Below the pieces are notes generated by a model. That model was given only the letters and a program-made list of their open reading frames with translations. It ran no database searches and was not told the DNA's origin. A stretch of 64,000 nucleotides of DNA from Camellia lanceoleosa (taxonomy: Eukaryota; Streptophyta; Magnoliopsida; Ericales; Theaceae): assembly GCA_025200525.1 (NCBI GenBank), contig CM045763.1, positions 85,836,131 through 85,900,130 on the forward strand, written 5' to 3'. The translations under genes and the position numbers were made by a program. Shown here one piece after another: positions 10,574 to 21,699 of the stretch (position 1 is its first letter; the number at the start of each line of letters is the position of its first letter).

Positions 10574-11133
10574 GGTTGCGTTTGGTTAATTTTAAAATTG
10601 TGATTCTTTTTTTAAAATTGTAATTTAAATATAAAATTGTGAATTGAATTTTGAAAAGAGAAAATTTGTTTAATTATGAGTTTTGAAAATAATTTTAAAA
10701 AGTATTTTGAAAGGTGTTTTTAAATTTTGAAAAGAACGGATTGGGTCTACCCAATTATCTAGTTGGTTGACCAGAACAGTGAAATTTATTTATTTATTCT
10801 TTTTCAATTGCAACATGTTTTTTGAAAATATATATATATATATATTTGTTTTAAATATTTTTTAAATATAGAAATCATTTCTTTTAAATTTTTTATAAAA
10901 ATAATTTAACAATCCTATCACTAACTATTTTCAACATTATATCATCAAAAAGGTTTTTAAAAGAGTTTTGAATTGAGTTTTGTATTGTGTGTTTGGTTAT
11001 GAGTTTTGAAATTAATTTTTGAATTGAGTTTTATGTAATTTTTGAGTTGTGTATTTGATTATGAATTTTGAAAAGTGTTTTAAAAATTTTGCCTTTGAAA
11101 TTATGATTCCAAAAGCAAACCAAACAAAGCGGC
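10574..11133. mobile_element. Tourist-like MITE, about 560 bp
   Basis: The left end GGTTGCGTTTGGTTA and the right end (minus: GCCGCTTTGTTTGGTTTGC) are imperfect inverted repeats, followed inward by AATTGTGATTC and its partner GAATCATAA. The interior repeats TTGGTTATGAGTTTTGAA, also seen in the elements at 14326-15913 and 15917-16396, so all three belong to one family. Non-coding. Boundaries are approximate to a few bases. Confidence 0.6.
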
Positions 11134-11313
11134 TCTATTTGGGATGTAGATTGGTTTTTTTAGTTTTTTTGGTTATTTTAATTCGGAATTAAAAAACATC
11201 GTTTGAGATATGTTTTTTTTTTATTTTTTGAATTTTTTAATTTTTGTGAGAAAAAAAATAAAATAATTATGATTTGAATATAATATTTTATCTTATTAAT
11301 TTTTTTAAGAAAA

Positions 11314-11682
11314 ATTTACCCATAAGTCCTAGTTTTTGAAACGTTGAACCATTTAGTCCTACAAATTTTCTTATGCTCCATTTAGTCCCATTTTTACATC
11401 AGCATGATGTAAATGATGTAAATGATCTGATGTTTCATTCTATAATTTCAAAATTTATTGAAATCTGATGAACATTAGATGTTTTTCATCCTATATTTTC
11501 AAACATTATTGAAATTTGATGAACATTAGATGTTTGAAATCTAATGTTTGTAACATGACTCTGATGTTATTAACATTGTATCTGATGTTATTAACATTGT
11601 AATGGGACCTTTCAGTCTATAAGAAAATTTGTAGGACTAAACAGTGCATAAGTTATTAATTTGGGATTTATTGGTGCATCCC
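11314..11682. mobile_element. MITE with long inverted arms, about 370 bp
   Basis: The left arm (CCATAAGTCCTAG, then CCATTTAGTCCTACAAATTT) pairs with the right arm (AAATTTGTAGGACTAAACAG, then ATTTGGGATTTATTGG) over about 70 bp. The interior has a 22-bp tandem pair (CTGATGTTATTAACATTGTA) and two diverged copies of a unit containing GATGAACATTAGATGTTT. Non-coding; the superfamily was not determined. Confidence 0.6.
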
Positions 11683-11802
11683 TCTTTTTTTAATTTATTT
11701 TATTCTTTTTTTTTTTTAAAGACTATTTTAACTTAAAAAATTACATGCCAAACGAAGAGTTTGACAGTCGGTTTGATTATGGGTTTGAAAACGTGATTCT
11801 AA

Positions 11803-11949
11803 GGTCAAGTTTGAAAAGACTAAATAAGTTTATTTTTTGACTTTTATTGAATTATGTGTAAAAAAATAGAGAGAAAATGTTAATTAATGTGACTTAAAAA
11901 AATAAAAAAATAAAAAATATAAACTAAAATAAAATAGTCAAACTTGACC
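11803..11949. mobile_element. Tourist-like MITE, 147 bp, TAA target duplication
   Basis: The ends GGTCAAGTTTGA and its inverted copy TCAAACTTGACC are flanked by TAA on both sides (11800-11802 and 11950-11952). A 3-bp TAA/TTA duplication is the hallmark of PIF/Harbinger-derived Tourist MITEs. The core contains GTGTAAAAAAATAGAGAGAA, shared with the members at 9422 and 13124. Confidence 0.75.
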
Positions 11950-11952
11950 TAA

Positions 11953-13120
11953 GCCTATATTTGAACCCATCATTACAAAAGAGGACCTCATGTTTGGTTA
12001 TGGTTTCCCAGACTTGATTCCAAGCCCAAATTCACTAGGGCTCTAGTCAAACAGCTCCTCATTTTCTGCTGGATGTTCTCAGCTTTTCGTACACATCCTC
12101 AGTTAAGAGTCAGCAGTGGATATATCTGTCTAAATTCACCAATTAAACTGATTAGTCGCATTTTAGACGGATATGTGATAAAGAGTAGATAATTACAGAT
12201 CGATTTTTTTCAATCTGTCTAGTTTTGGATGGATGACGGATTTGAGGTTTCTTTAGCCGCAACCGAACCGCCAAACCGCGAGCATCCCTAATTATTTATA
12301 AGACTTTGTGTTTTCAATTTGTTTAAATATTCTATTTATGTTTTCAATTGAAAAAGAATTTAAATATTATGTTGAATATATTTTATTGAAAAAGAGTTTT
12401 CAACTTGAATATATTTTTTGAATTGAAAAAAAATAAATGCATTATTTATTTATATTTTTTGTTTTTAAATCTAACTCTAAAAATAATGGTTTTTGTTTTG
12501 AAAAACAAATATAGATGTAACAATACAGAGGCATACAATCTCTACTACTGCTCTATTCATGGTTTTGGTGAGTTGAATTATTTTTATATTTTAAGAATTA
12601 CAAATTGTAATACTTTATGTGGATGAGACATGCTGTAATATGTGGATGAGACATGCAGTGATTGTAATATTATAAAGTTCCAAACTTTTTTTTCTTTAGA
12701 TGAGGCATCCGATGATTGTAATACTTTTTAAATCATTGACTGTAATATTTTTTTTAAATTTTTTAATTTTTTTTTAAAGAAATGCATAAGTTAAATTATA
12801 TTGAAAATTTATAAAATTTTAAATTACTAAATTGATTGGCATTCATTCGTTAATCTGCCAATCCACTCAATCCATATCCGTCAAATTGATGGACGGATAC
12901 GAATTAATTTCCACTAATTCATCAGTTTGACGAACGAATAACAAATTAAAACTTTCGTGACCGCAACCGATCCGTACCCACCACGCTTCTCCACTCTCTG
13001 TAGCATCACGAGTCAAAGAAGATAAAGCTGAAGAAGATGCTTTACGAAGCGGAGGAATAAATGCAAAGAAGACCAGATTTATAAATATGGAATTGACTTT
13101 TGCGTGCAAGACACAACTAC
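11953..13120. other. AT-rich DNA with decayed hAT-like ends
   Basis: Two GC-rich patches, 12252-12290 (GCCGCAACCGAACCGCC, ending CATCCCTAA) and about 12957-12985 (GACCGCAACCGATCCGTACC), resemble the inner part of hAT termini like the one at 30320-30498. They lie in the same orientation and no opposite ends were found, so they are probably remnants. The frames at 12405-12626 (plus) and 12867-13154 (minus) have no known motif and are not called. Confidence 0.35.
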
Positions 13121-13123
13121 TAA

Positions 13124-13262
13124 GGCCTTGTTTGGCATAACCTATATAATCCATCTTTTTATCTTTTTATCTTTTTTCCATCACATCACCTCTCTACTTT
13201 TCTGCACATCTTTTCGTAAAAAGACAAAAAGTACACTTTTTTAGGACACCCCAAACCAACCC
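13124..13262. mobile_element. Tourist-like MITE, 139 bp, TAA target duplication
   Basis: The left end GGCCTTGTTTGGCATAACC and right end (minus: GGGTTGGTTTGGGGTGTCC) are imperfect inverted repeats flanked by TAA at 13121-13123 and 13263-13265. The core (CATCTTTTCGTAAAAAGACA, CTCTCTACTTTTCTGCACA) is the same family as 9422-9555 and 11803-11949. It is the best preserved of the three. Confidence 0.8.
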
Positions 13263-13265
13263 TAA

Positions 13266-14325
13266 TTTTTAGGACAAATTAAATGTGTAGTTTTTATGGA
13301 TTTTTTAAAAAATGTTAATTTGAACTTCCCAGTTTTAATTGTGTCAATTATATTTTTAAATTTTTAAAATTTTGTCAATTTATTTTAATCGATACTGTCA
13401 TTTCATAAATTAGATTCAATTAAAAGATAAAATAATTCATTTACTCTTTTACTAGTGATTGTGAAGTTAACATCTAATGTAAAATAGTTTATTTCCTTTT
13501 AAAGAAATCATTTTACCTTTTTTCTTTTTTTTTTTCTTTCTTAATTTTAAATATTATCTCTTTGCACTCACAACGTATTAATAGGAAAATCTCACCGCAT
13601 CTATATCAAGGCCAAAACTAAAGTCCCCGCATATTTTAAGTACTAATAGAAATATATTTAATTCCAATAATAGATTATGGAAACTCGAACTCAGATTTTG
13701 AGTGAAGAAGTCAAAAATATTACTACTAAACTAACCGTTATTGATTTTTACTTAGGTTATAAATTAGATTAAATTGACACAATATAAAAGAATAAAATGA
13801 TAAAATTAATTAATCTTTTTTTATTTCAAGACTATGCCCTTTTGGGGAGCATATAAATAAATTGTTTATTGACTTATTAATTTATTTCAGTCAAATTATC
13901 TCTATACTTTTCTATGCATATTTTCGTAATAAGTAAAAAAATCAACTTGTTCTTTGTATATTTTTTTTTTTGTCTTTTGTGATTTTTTATAATCTTAATT
14001 ACTTATATTTTTTAAAATTTTGTAGATCCACATATTTGTGAAAAATTTATAAAAAAGTTCACTATATATATATAAAAAAAAACCTCCAAACAACCCTAAG
14101 AGCACCTCCACCCGATACTCCAAATCTGATGTGACTTTCTAACAGTCATATTTTGATATTAAAGTATCAATTCCATCCGATATGCTAAATGTTAAGTTGG
14201 CATTTGGCATGAACTTAACATGTCAAATTTGACATGCTCCATATTGATGTCAAATATTGAGTCCACTTAATAAAATAATTTTATTTACTTAAAAATAATC
14301 GAATGATAGAAAGCAAAATAATTTG
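13266..14325. other. AT-rich DNA, no gene
   Basis: No coding exon was recognised. The block 13840-14095 (GACTTATTAATTTATTTC, CTCTATACTTTTCTATGCAT, ending CTCCAAACAACCCTAAG) resembles an expanded, diverged member of the MITE family at 13124. From 14099 the sequence GAGCACCTCCACCCGATAC resembles another common MITE end without a visible partner. Confidence 0.4.
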
Positions 14326-15913
14326 AGAATAGAGTTGTATTTTGAATTTGTGAGCTGTTGAATAATGATTTGAGAAGAAAAAATTTGTTTGGTTATGAGT
14401 TTTGAATTTTTGAAATGAGTTTTGAAATAAGAAAAGTTGTTGGTTATGAGTTTTGAAAAAAGTTTTTAAAACTTAATTTAAAAACTTATAACTCATAACT
14501 AAACACACAACTTAAAACTCTATAGAAAATTCTATTCAAAATTCATAACAAAACTCTTTTTAAAATTTAATTCAAAAAAAAAATATTTAAAAAATTATTT
14601 TTTTATTTAAAAAAATTCAAGAAATTTTGAAAATATTTTTTATTTAAAATATAAAAAATATATATTATTTTTTATTAAAAAAAAATATTCAGTTAGTGCT
14701 TTAAAATTACTTTTGATTGTATATTTGATTGAAATTTTTTTAATTGTTTTGTTAAATTTTTTTTTTAAAATTTACTGTCACAAATTTATTTTTATTTAAA
14801 TTTTTTTGTTAATTTTAAATAAATGGATAAATATTTTGTCATTTTAGTATAAAAAAATAATTTCTATATTTTAAACATATAAAAAACAAATTTTTTTTTT
14901 TCAAATAACAGGTGACAATTGCACAAAAAAAAAAAAAAAAAAATGTTGTTTTGATCAATGCTTTGAAAATCGGACCGGTGAGCGAAGCAAAAAAGGGACC
15001 GGAAAGACGAGTCACCGGTTCAATGGTCGGGTCAAAGCGGTCGAACCATGACGTCATAATTAATATTATATAATTAAAAAATATTACTATAAATTATAAA
15101 TGAATAAAAATATATATAAATACTCAAATAAAAATAAAAGTTATTGCATGGTATTTATTAATAATATTTAATAAAGTCATAATTGATAAAAAAAAAAAAA
15201 ATCACTTGTTTTAAAGAAATTAAATTTTTAAACATTCCCTCCAAACAAATTGATTGAATGCTAGATTTAATTTTGGAGGGAAATGAAATTTTCAACTCTC
15301 CATCCAATCACTATGTTTCGAATAATTTGATTAAATCCCACATAGAATTTTGTAGGTTCTCTTTGAAAAATGTTTTCCTATAAATAGGAATAGACTTTCA
15401 TAATCTTCTCAAGCTTCTAAGGAGACTCTTTTTTATGAGAAGAAACTCTTGAAGTAAGAATTTTTAATCAAAATTTTGAAATATATATATATATATATAT
15501 AAAGAAAAGAAAGAAAGAAAAAAAAAAAACAGTCCGACCCTCAAAACCCAGTTCGGGTCACTGGTTTTGCCGGTTTGACCGCTGGGTCTTTTGGTTTTTC
15601 ATTTCTAAACCAGTTTTGCACCAAGTCCGATTTTAGGGGATTGAACGAACCAGAACAAGGCCCGGTTCCCGATCCGATCGGCCGGTCCGGTCCGAATTTC
15701 AAAACGTTGGTTCTGATAAATCCACATGACGTTCGAGGGGGCGACGGGTAGACCCAATCTTAAAATTCAAAATTTAAAAACTTACTCTGTCAAATATGTT
15801 TTGAAAAGAATTTTCAAATGTGAATGTGGAATCAATTTTTAAAAACTATATCCAAACATAGCACTGAAATAGGAGTGTGAAATTATAATTCTACCTTTAA
15901 ACCAAACAAAGCC
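14326..15913. mobile_element. Tourist-like MITE remnant split by a later insertion
   Basis: The interior repeats TTTGGTTATGAGTTTTGAAT (14390-14460 and inverted copies to about 14540), and the right end CCAAACAAAGCC stops at 15913 followed by TAA. A clear left end was not found, so this copy is truncated or rearranged. It contains the separate inverted-repeat element 14956-15709. Its right-hand TAA also serves as the left target site of the next element. Confidence 0.5.
14956..15709. mobile_element. Non-autonomous hAT-like element, 754 bp
   Basis: The ends CAATGCTTTGAAAATCGG and (minus) CAACGTTTTGAAATTCGG fit the CA-x-x-G start of hAT termini and continue into GC-rich arms (GGACCGG, CCGGTTTGACC). 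It is flanked by GTTTTGAT (14948-14955) and GTTCTGAT (15710-15717), an 8-bp duplication with one mismatch, the hAT length. No transposase remains; the interior is AT-rich. Confidence 0.6.
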
Positions 15914-15916
15914 TAA

Positions 15917-16396
15917 GGCTTTGTTTGGTTATGTTTTCAAAATGTGATTCCACACTGAGTTTTGAATATGTTGTTTGGAACGTGTTTTGGAAACACGTTT
16001 CCAAAACTTTGCAGAGAAGTCTGTACCAGCCGCGCTTTTCAGAATTTTTTTTTTTGTGTGCAAATTTTGCTTAACCGGTCGTCCGGCCGGTTGACCAGCC
16101 GATTGACTTTTTTTTTTTTTTTGCAATTGATATATTAATTTTTATATAATCGAAAAAGACATTTTCTGAAATTTTTAAAATTTTTTTTGTGCTTTAAAAT
16201 ACTTTTGAGTTGTATGTTTAGTTATGAGTAGTAAATTTTTGTATCAAATATCAAATGTCACATCAACAATTTTTCACTCAAATCAAAACTCTTTATCAAA
16301 CAAATTTTTTACACTCAAATCAAAATTCCAAATTTCACGAACTCAAAATGCAACTCATACTCAAATCATAATTACAAAACTTTACCAAACGCAACC
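15917..16396. mobile_element. Tourist-like MITE, 480 bp, TAA target duplication
   Basis: The left end GGCTTTGTTTGGTTATG and right end (minus: GGTTGCGTTTGGTAAAG) are inverted repeats flanked by TAA at 15914-15916 and 16397-16399. The interior holds a GC-rich patch (GACCAGCCGATTGACTTT preceded by GGCCGG) and TTGTATGTTTAGTTATGAG. It abuts the preceding element with a shared TAA. Confidence 0.75.
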
Positions 16397-16399
16397 TAA

Positions 16400-16599
16400 T
16401 TTTTTAAAAAAAAATGAGTTTAGAAAATAGTAACCAAATAAGTTTTGAAAAAATTATTAGTTAATTTTGAGATATCATGTGACTATATATCTAAACCAAT
16501 TACAAATTTTATATCCCTTTATATTTGTTAATCATTATTTCCATCAATCACAATGCAAGTAGAGGGCTGGACCAACTAATTTTTTTTTCAGAAAAGCTT
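16400..16599. other. AT-rich spacer
   Basis: Nothing recognisable between the MITE at 15917-16396 and the palindrome cassette at 16600. Confidence 0.5.
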
Positions 16600-16745
16600 G
16601 GCACCCCCAGCTGGGGGTCGACCCCCAGTGATGTGTCACTGGGGGATTGGCCAAAAAAAACAGTTTTTTTTTTTTTTTTTTTTTTTGTGATTGCAGCGAA
16701 TCAGGAGCCGCCACCTCACTGGGGGTCGACCCCCAGTGGGGGTCT
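16600..16745. repeat. GC-rich palindrome cassette with poly-T spacers
   Basis: Three perfect or near-perfect palindromes built from the same block lie together: 16603-16618 (ACCCCCAGCTGGGGGT), 16611-16628 (CTGGGGGTCGACCCCCAG) and 16717-16738 (a 22-bp palindrome, the same core extended by CA/TG). A stem CCCCCAGTGA with loop TGTG lies at 16622-16645. A T-run of about 23 bases separates the two halves. The composition is far from the flanking AT-rich DNA. Frames across it on both strands are symmetrical shadows, not genes. Function unknown. Confidence 0.8.
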
Positions 16746-17394
16746 GAAGCACTTCTGTTTTTTTTTTTCTTTGCTGGACTGACTAATAACTTCTCATAAC
16801 TTTGGATTATTTTAGAAGCCAAGTTAAAATCTAATTTTTAAAAATTTCTTTTTAAAATATATAAAAAAATTAAAAATAATATAATTTTAAAAAATTAAAA
16901 ATCAAAATTTTTTTTTAACCTCTTTCTCGAAAAAGGCCCATTTATTTATTTATTTATAATCTTTTCAGGATGTATACTAGCTACATTTCCAATCCAACAA
17001 TGATAAAGACCACTAATTTTGAAGCTCTAAAAAGACCACTAATGACATGACACTCAATAAAAAAAGAAAAAAAATACAACACCAAAGTCAAAACATCAAA
17101 TCATTTATGATGAGGCCTACTGCCACATCATTAGTGGTAACACTAATTAGTACTACCACTCATTTTCCTTTCCAATCTTATGTTTTAAATCCGCTGTCAT
17201 CCGAGTAGATGGATGGAGACGTCTAACTACTCAACAGAAATACATTAAGAGCAATCAATGAGCAACACGTGGTTTTCGCCAATCAAAAAGTCCATCCTTC
17301 TACTTATGCAGCCCAACGTCTCTTGATTCTTTTTGAAATTTATAAGGTTTGTTTGGTTTACATCTCTTGATTCTTTTTGAAATTTATAAGATTT
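16746..17394. other. AT-rich DNA, no gene; 44-bp tandem pair
   Basis: No gene was recognised. Near 17319-17403 a unit containing CTTGATTCTTTTTGAAATTT and ATAAGGTTTGTTTGGTTT occurs twice in tandem, directly at the left edge of the foldback element at 17395, perhaps a duplication of its end. Confidence 0.5.
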
Positions 17395-18830
17395 GTTTGG
17401 TTTGGTTTTGAGAGATAAATTTTTAGAATAAATTTTGAAAAAAGAATTTAGAAATAAAGATTGGTAGCTCGAAAAATGTAGCTCGAATAGACAAAACGAC
17501 GTCGTTTTGTCTATATTTTTTTTTTCTTGCTTTTTGGATCAGAAGAGAGAGAGAGAAAAGAGGAAGAGAGAAAGAAGAGGAAGAGAGGAGAAGAAAAGAA
17601 GAGGAAGAGCCACCTGCATCTGGATAATGTGTGGATCTGCATCTGCATCTGCAAAAAAATCTGTTCATTTTTTTTCTAAGTCTGGATCTGCAAAAAATCT
17701 GATCTTGTTCCCGTAGAAGAATTTTTTCAAGTCTGGATCTGTTCATTTTTTTCCTCTGCAGACTCGTATAAGATCAGATTTTTATCAAAAAATTCCTCTT
17801 CAAGCTTCAGATTTTGATAAAAAGCTTCGGATTTTTTTTCAAGATGATCCGGATGTTGATAAAAGATTTTTTTTTTTTTTTATCAAAATCAGATTTTTTT
17901 GAAGACTCAGATTTTGATAAAACAAAATCTGTTCATTTTTTCTTCTAAGTCTGGATCTGCAAAAAAATCTGATCATGAAGATGATGAAGATGATGTTGAA
18001 GATGATGATGTTGAAGATGATGAAGATGATCCGGATTTGCAGAGGAAAAAATATGATATGAGTCTGCAGATTTTGATAACAGCTTCAAATCTGACAAAAC
18101 GATTTTTTCTTCAAAATCTGAGTCTTCAAAAAGAAAAAATCTTCAAGCTTCACATTTGGATTAAAAAAAATTTTGATTTTGATAAAAAAAAAATTTGAGT
18201 CTTCAAAAAGAATTTTTTTTTCTTCAAGCTTCAGATCTTTAAAAAAAAAAATTCTTTTAACAAATTTTTTTTTTCCAAGCTTCAGATCTTTAAAATCTTT
18301 TAAATTTTTTTTTGTCTTCAAGCTTCAGATTTTGATAAAAAAAAAATTTGATGTTGATGAAAATGGATCTAGATCTGCATCAGATTTTGAACAAAAAATT
18401 CATGTTCAAATTCGGAGGTTCATCTCTCTCTCTCCCTCCCCTCCCCTCCCCTCCTCTTTCTTCTTTCTTCTTTCTTCTTCGTCTCAGTTTCAGACCAGAG
18501 AGAAGGGAAGGAAAAAAAAAAAATGTCACAACGACGTCGTTTTGACGTCGAGCCATTCGAGCCACTCCGATTTCGAGCTACGAATCGGAACTGATTTTGA
18601 AAATAGTTTTAGAGTATGAAAGTTTGAGATGATTTGATATTTTGTTGTAATTATAGAAATGTGTGTGAGAGAACAAGTGATTGAAAATGAGAGATGAGAG
18701 AGAGAAAAAATGATTGATAAGAAGAGAGGAGAGAGAAAATGATTTTAATTTTTTTTTCCAAAATCACTAAATCAAATAAAATTTTAAAATTTTTTTGCCA
18801 AAATTTATTTCTAAAAAACAAACCAAACAA
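17395..18830. mobile_element. Foldback element, about 1.4 kb, low-complexity core
   Basis: The ends run TTTGTTTGGTTTGGTTTTG on the left and (minus) CCTTGTTTGGTTTGTTTTTTA on the right, both leading into AGAxATAAATTTTG. Inward, each arm has GCTCGAA motifs, a palindrome with core ACGACGTCGT (17495-17510 and about 18529-18542) and a purine-rich (left) or pyrimidine-rich (right) tract, so the arms pair over at least 100-200 bp. The core (17640-18420) consists of diverged repeats of TCTGGATCTGCAAAAAA and CTTCAGATTTTGATAAAA. A smaller relative lies at 54600-54922. Not coding. Confidence 0.6.
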
Positions 18831-19188
18831 GGCCCGTCTTGTTTGATTTTTAAAAATTGTTTTTAAATGATTTTTTTTTTATTTATGTTTAGTGAATTTC
18901 TTTAATATTTTAATTATTTTTTTTATATTTTTTTAATTGCACTTAATCTAAATACATCTAAAAAATAAAATAAATTGACTAAAATATTTTAAAAAGTAAC
19001 TAAAAACAAATGCAAATTTGAATAAAATTTGTTGTACATTTTTGTTCGGTTTTTTTTTTTGACTTTTTAGATGAATTTAATCTTGATGTATTTACAAACT
19101 AAAAAAATGTAAGTAAAATATGAAAAAAGTTTAATAAAAACAAACGAAAACTTGTTTAAAAATTCAAACTAAAGTAAAATTTATATTT
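18831..19188. other. AT-rich DNA left of copia-1
   Basis: Low-complexity sequence with MITE-like fragments (GTCTTGTTTGATTTTTAAAA at 18837). No gene was recognised. Confidence 0.4.
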
Positions 19189-19193
19189 TCAAG

Positions 19194-20343
19194 TGTTGTA
19201 CAAATTGTGTAATTAAACAAAATAAACAAACATATTCATATTTAATAAATTACAATACAGAACAAGAAAACATACTAAAAATTATAAGTAGATTGAATAG
19301 AAATACATAAGAAGATAAAATGAAGAAAAGATAGCAAACCGAAACCTATGTGGTACCACAGTCTCCTTAAAACATATTCGTCGTCTCACCATAGGGGATA
19401 AAGATATATCGGTGTTTGTCTCCCAGCATACAACGGTATGGACCCGTTAATGCAGAAGCACCTTCTGTTTGGCTCCAGCAAACTGACAACGACATCACTT
19501 TCTCACACAGAAAGAATATATCATGGAGCAGACTAACTATAATTTGAGAGAAAAAATTTTGTGTTGAAACTAAGGAAGATGACCTCCTTTTATACACAAT
19601 GGAGAAGAGAGGATAAGCCTCTAGCCATGAAGGTTGGCAAAAAATGTAACCCATTACTCCTATAAAGCTAATGAAGTAATGCACAAAACTGATGGGGAAT
19701 AAGTGTGTGAGTTACACACTCTATATACACATATGGAGTAATACGTACTCTGCAGCCACCAAACAAACCTGACCTAAAAAGATTAGGCTGGTGGACTACC
19801 AATCTAACCCAGTCCAAACCTAACCCATTCCAGCAAATCTCAAGCCTAAGCCTAAGCCCAAACCCAAGCCCAAGCCCTAAGCCCCAAGATCCAAGATCCA
19901 CGACCCTCGGATCATGAACCCGATCAAGTTTGGTTTGGGTGGGCGAGCGGCGTGTGCGTGTGGCAATTTTTGCATAATTAACTTGGACCATAATTTTGGC
20001 TCAAGCCCATCTTTGAAGCATCCATCACTTCCTTTCTTTGAAAAATTTGGATGCCCCAAAAGGCTTATGCCCTTATCAAAATCTTGATGTTTAAATACAC
20101 ATCAATGCCTTCCTCTATAATCAATGTGGGATTAGTAGTTATACACAATTCTCAATACCTCATTCATGAGGCCAATTTTATGGGATAATTTTTCATTCAA
20201 TTCTTAATGTTTTTTTGTCATTCTTTTTATGGTGTAAAGATCTTGTTACAAAAAATCTAAACCCATTTGATCCCATCTCAACCAATGGTTGAGACCTACT
20301 TTGATTTCATATTAAAATCAGCATAAAATAATTTTTTCCAACA
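19194..20343 (-). repeat. 3' LTR of copia-1
   Basis: On the plus strand it starts TGTTGTACAAATTGTG and ends TTTTTTCCAACA, giving TGTTG...CAACA inverted ends over 1150 bp. It matches 38852-39863 and, less closely, 61109-61828. It abuts a polypurine tract on the inner side and TCAAG on the outer side. Confidence 0.85.
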
Positions 20344-20357
20344 ATCCCCCACATGAA
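20344..20357 (-). other. Polypurine tract of copia-1
   Basis: The minus strand reads CATGTGGGGGAT immediately before the 3' LTR start TGTTGG. This purine run primes plus-strand synthesis. The same sequence precedes the LTR of copia-3 (61829-61842), and a variant precedes that of copia-2. Confidence 0.75.
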
Positions 20358-20984
20358 TAAAAATTGACCGAATAAAGAAAACAGGCAACGTTTACGACAA
20401 AGACTCGGAGAGAGAGTACACAAACTAACCCTGCATTAGAAAGGGTAGTTGTTGGCCTTGAACCTTTCGTAGTGAAAGTCTATCGGAGTTACTAGCTGAC
20501 TAGTGAATGTGATGTCTTGAATTGTTCTGCCATTTGTGTAAACCGAGACAATAGACCTCACACAAGAGTTAGTTCAACTATTGTTCTTGTTCTCACTGGC
20601 TTGTCCAATATGGCCCTAGAACACTAGCCTAGTTCAATGAGTGTTTTTAAAGAATTCGGCCTTATCAATTTTTGAAGAATCAGCCCTACCTCACACTCAC
20701 ATAGGTGACCTATATAATGTATCGCATTATACCACGGTTGATTATTCATATCACTTAGGTCATTAAAAGCATTAGTTTAACCTTTCACTATCACAGGGTA
20801 TCATTGTACAAAGGAATGGACAAGATGATTTACCTCTTCAGTGATTCTTCTGTTACACACAGTTAGGTTGTCCGTTTGAACACAGATCTTGGGATCTCCA
20901 GTTAACTAAGTTAGGTTTTCCGTTTCGGTAACATTACTAAAGGCTTTAACCCCATTCCTCTTGACGACGTTTCTACTAACTCTC
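20358..20984 (-). other. Non-coding 3' segment of copia-1
   Basis: About 630 bp lie between the polypurine tract and the end of pol. No open frame was recognised. The matching segment in copia-3 (61843-62440) aligns along its length (for example GACTCxGAGAGAGAGTAC and TTAGGTTGTCC), so it is a constant part of this family and not an insertion. Confidence 0.6.
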
Positions 20985-21438
20985 GAGTTAACCCTTTAGT
21001 TAGCGGATCCGCAATGTTATTCTTAGATTTTAAATAGTCTAGAGAGACAACTCCATTAGAGAGTAGTTGTTGTATGAAATTATGTCTACGACAGATATGT
21101 CTAGACTTTCCATTATATATATTATTTTGTGCCCATCAAATTGCTGATTTGCTATCACAATGAATACAGATAACTGACACAGGTTTCGACCAATGTGGAA
21201 TATCTTTAACGAATTGGCGAAGTCATTCAGCTTCCTCAGTTGCTTTATCCAAAGCAATAAACTCAGATTCCATCGTTGATCTCGATATACACGTTTGCTT
21301 GGAAGGTTTCCCAAACACGACTGCCCTTCCGAGGGAAAACACATAACCACCAATGGATTTGGAGTATTTTATATCAGATATCCAATCAGCGTCACTACAC
21401 CCTTCTAGTACTGCTAGGTATCAGGTATATAATGCAGT
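20985..21438 (-). pseudogene. pol: Copia-1 RNase H, C-terminal part, broken
   Basis: On the minus strand this aligns with the RNase H frame of copia-3 (62758-62441): motifs equivalent to [15 protein letters not shown], IHCDSxxAI, NGKSRHIRxxH and GLTKGxIAD-like segments are visible but spread over more than one frame. RNase H degrades the RNA strand during cDNA synthesis. The domain continues on the far side of the hAT insertion at 30507. Confidence 0.65.
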
Positions 21439-21699
21439 TAGGGCTGGGTATAGGGTTATTCGACCTGCACAACTCGTCTACCCAACCCTACCCACACACG
21501 TATTGGCGGTTTCACAAATACAATAAAGTAGGGTGCAATTTGAAATATTTCAATTTTTTGGGTTGCGGCCGAGTTGCGAGTTTGACCCGCACCTGCCACA
21601 ACCGACCACACTTTATATTTTTTTGGAAAAAAGCTGGACCATTCATCTATTCCATCCATAGATGATATTTTTTTCCCCAACCTAAGCAAAACCAATTGA

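Noticed and set aside
12405..12626. 73-codon plus-strand frame
   Set aside because: AT-rich, no motif and no splice signals; likely chance.
16525..16822. Overlapping frames on both strands with the same GSTPS words
   Set aside because: They are mirror translations of the GC palindromes with poly-T giving F or K runs.
17899..18198. Frame with a Glu/Asp-rich protein
   Set aside because: It lies in the repeat core of the foldback element; composition comes from GAAGATGAT repeats and no motif is present.
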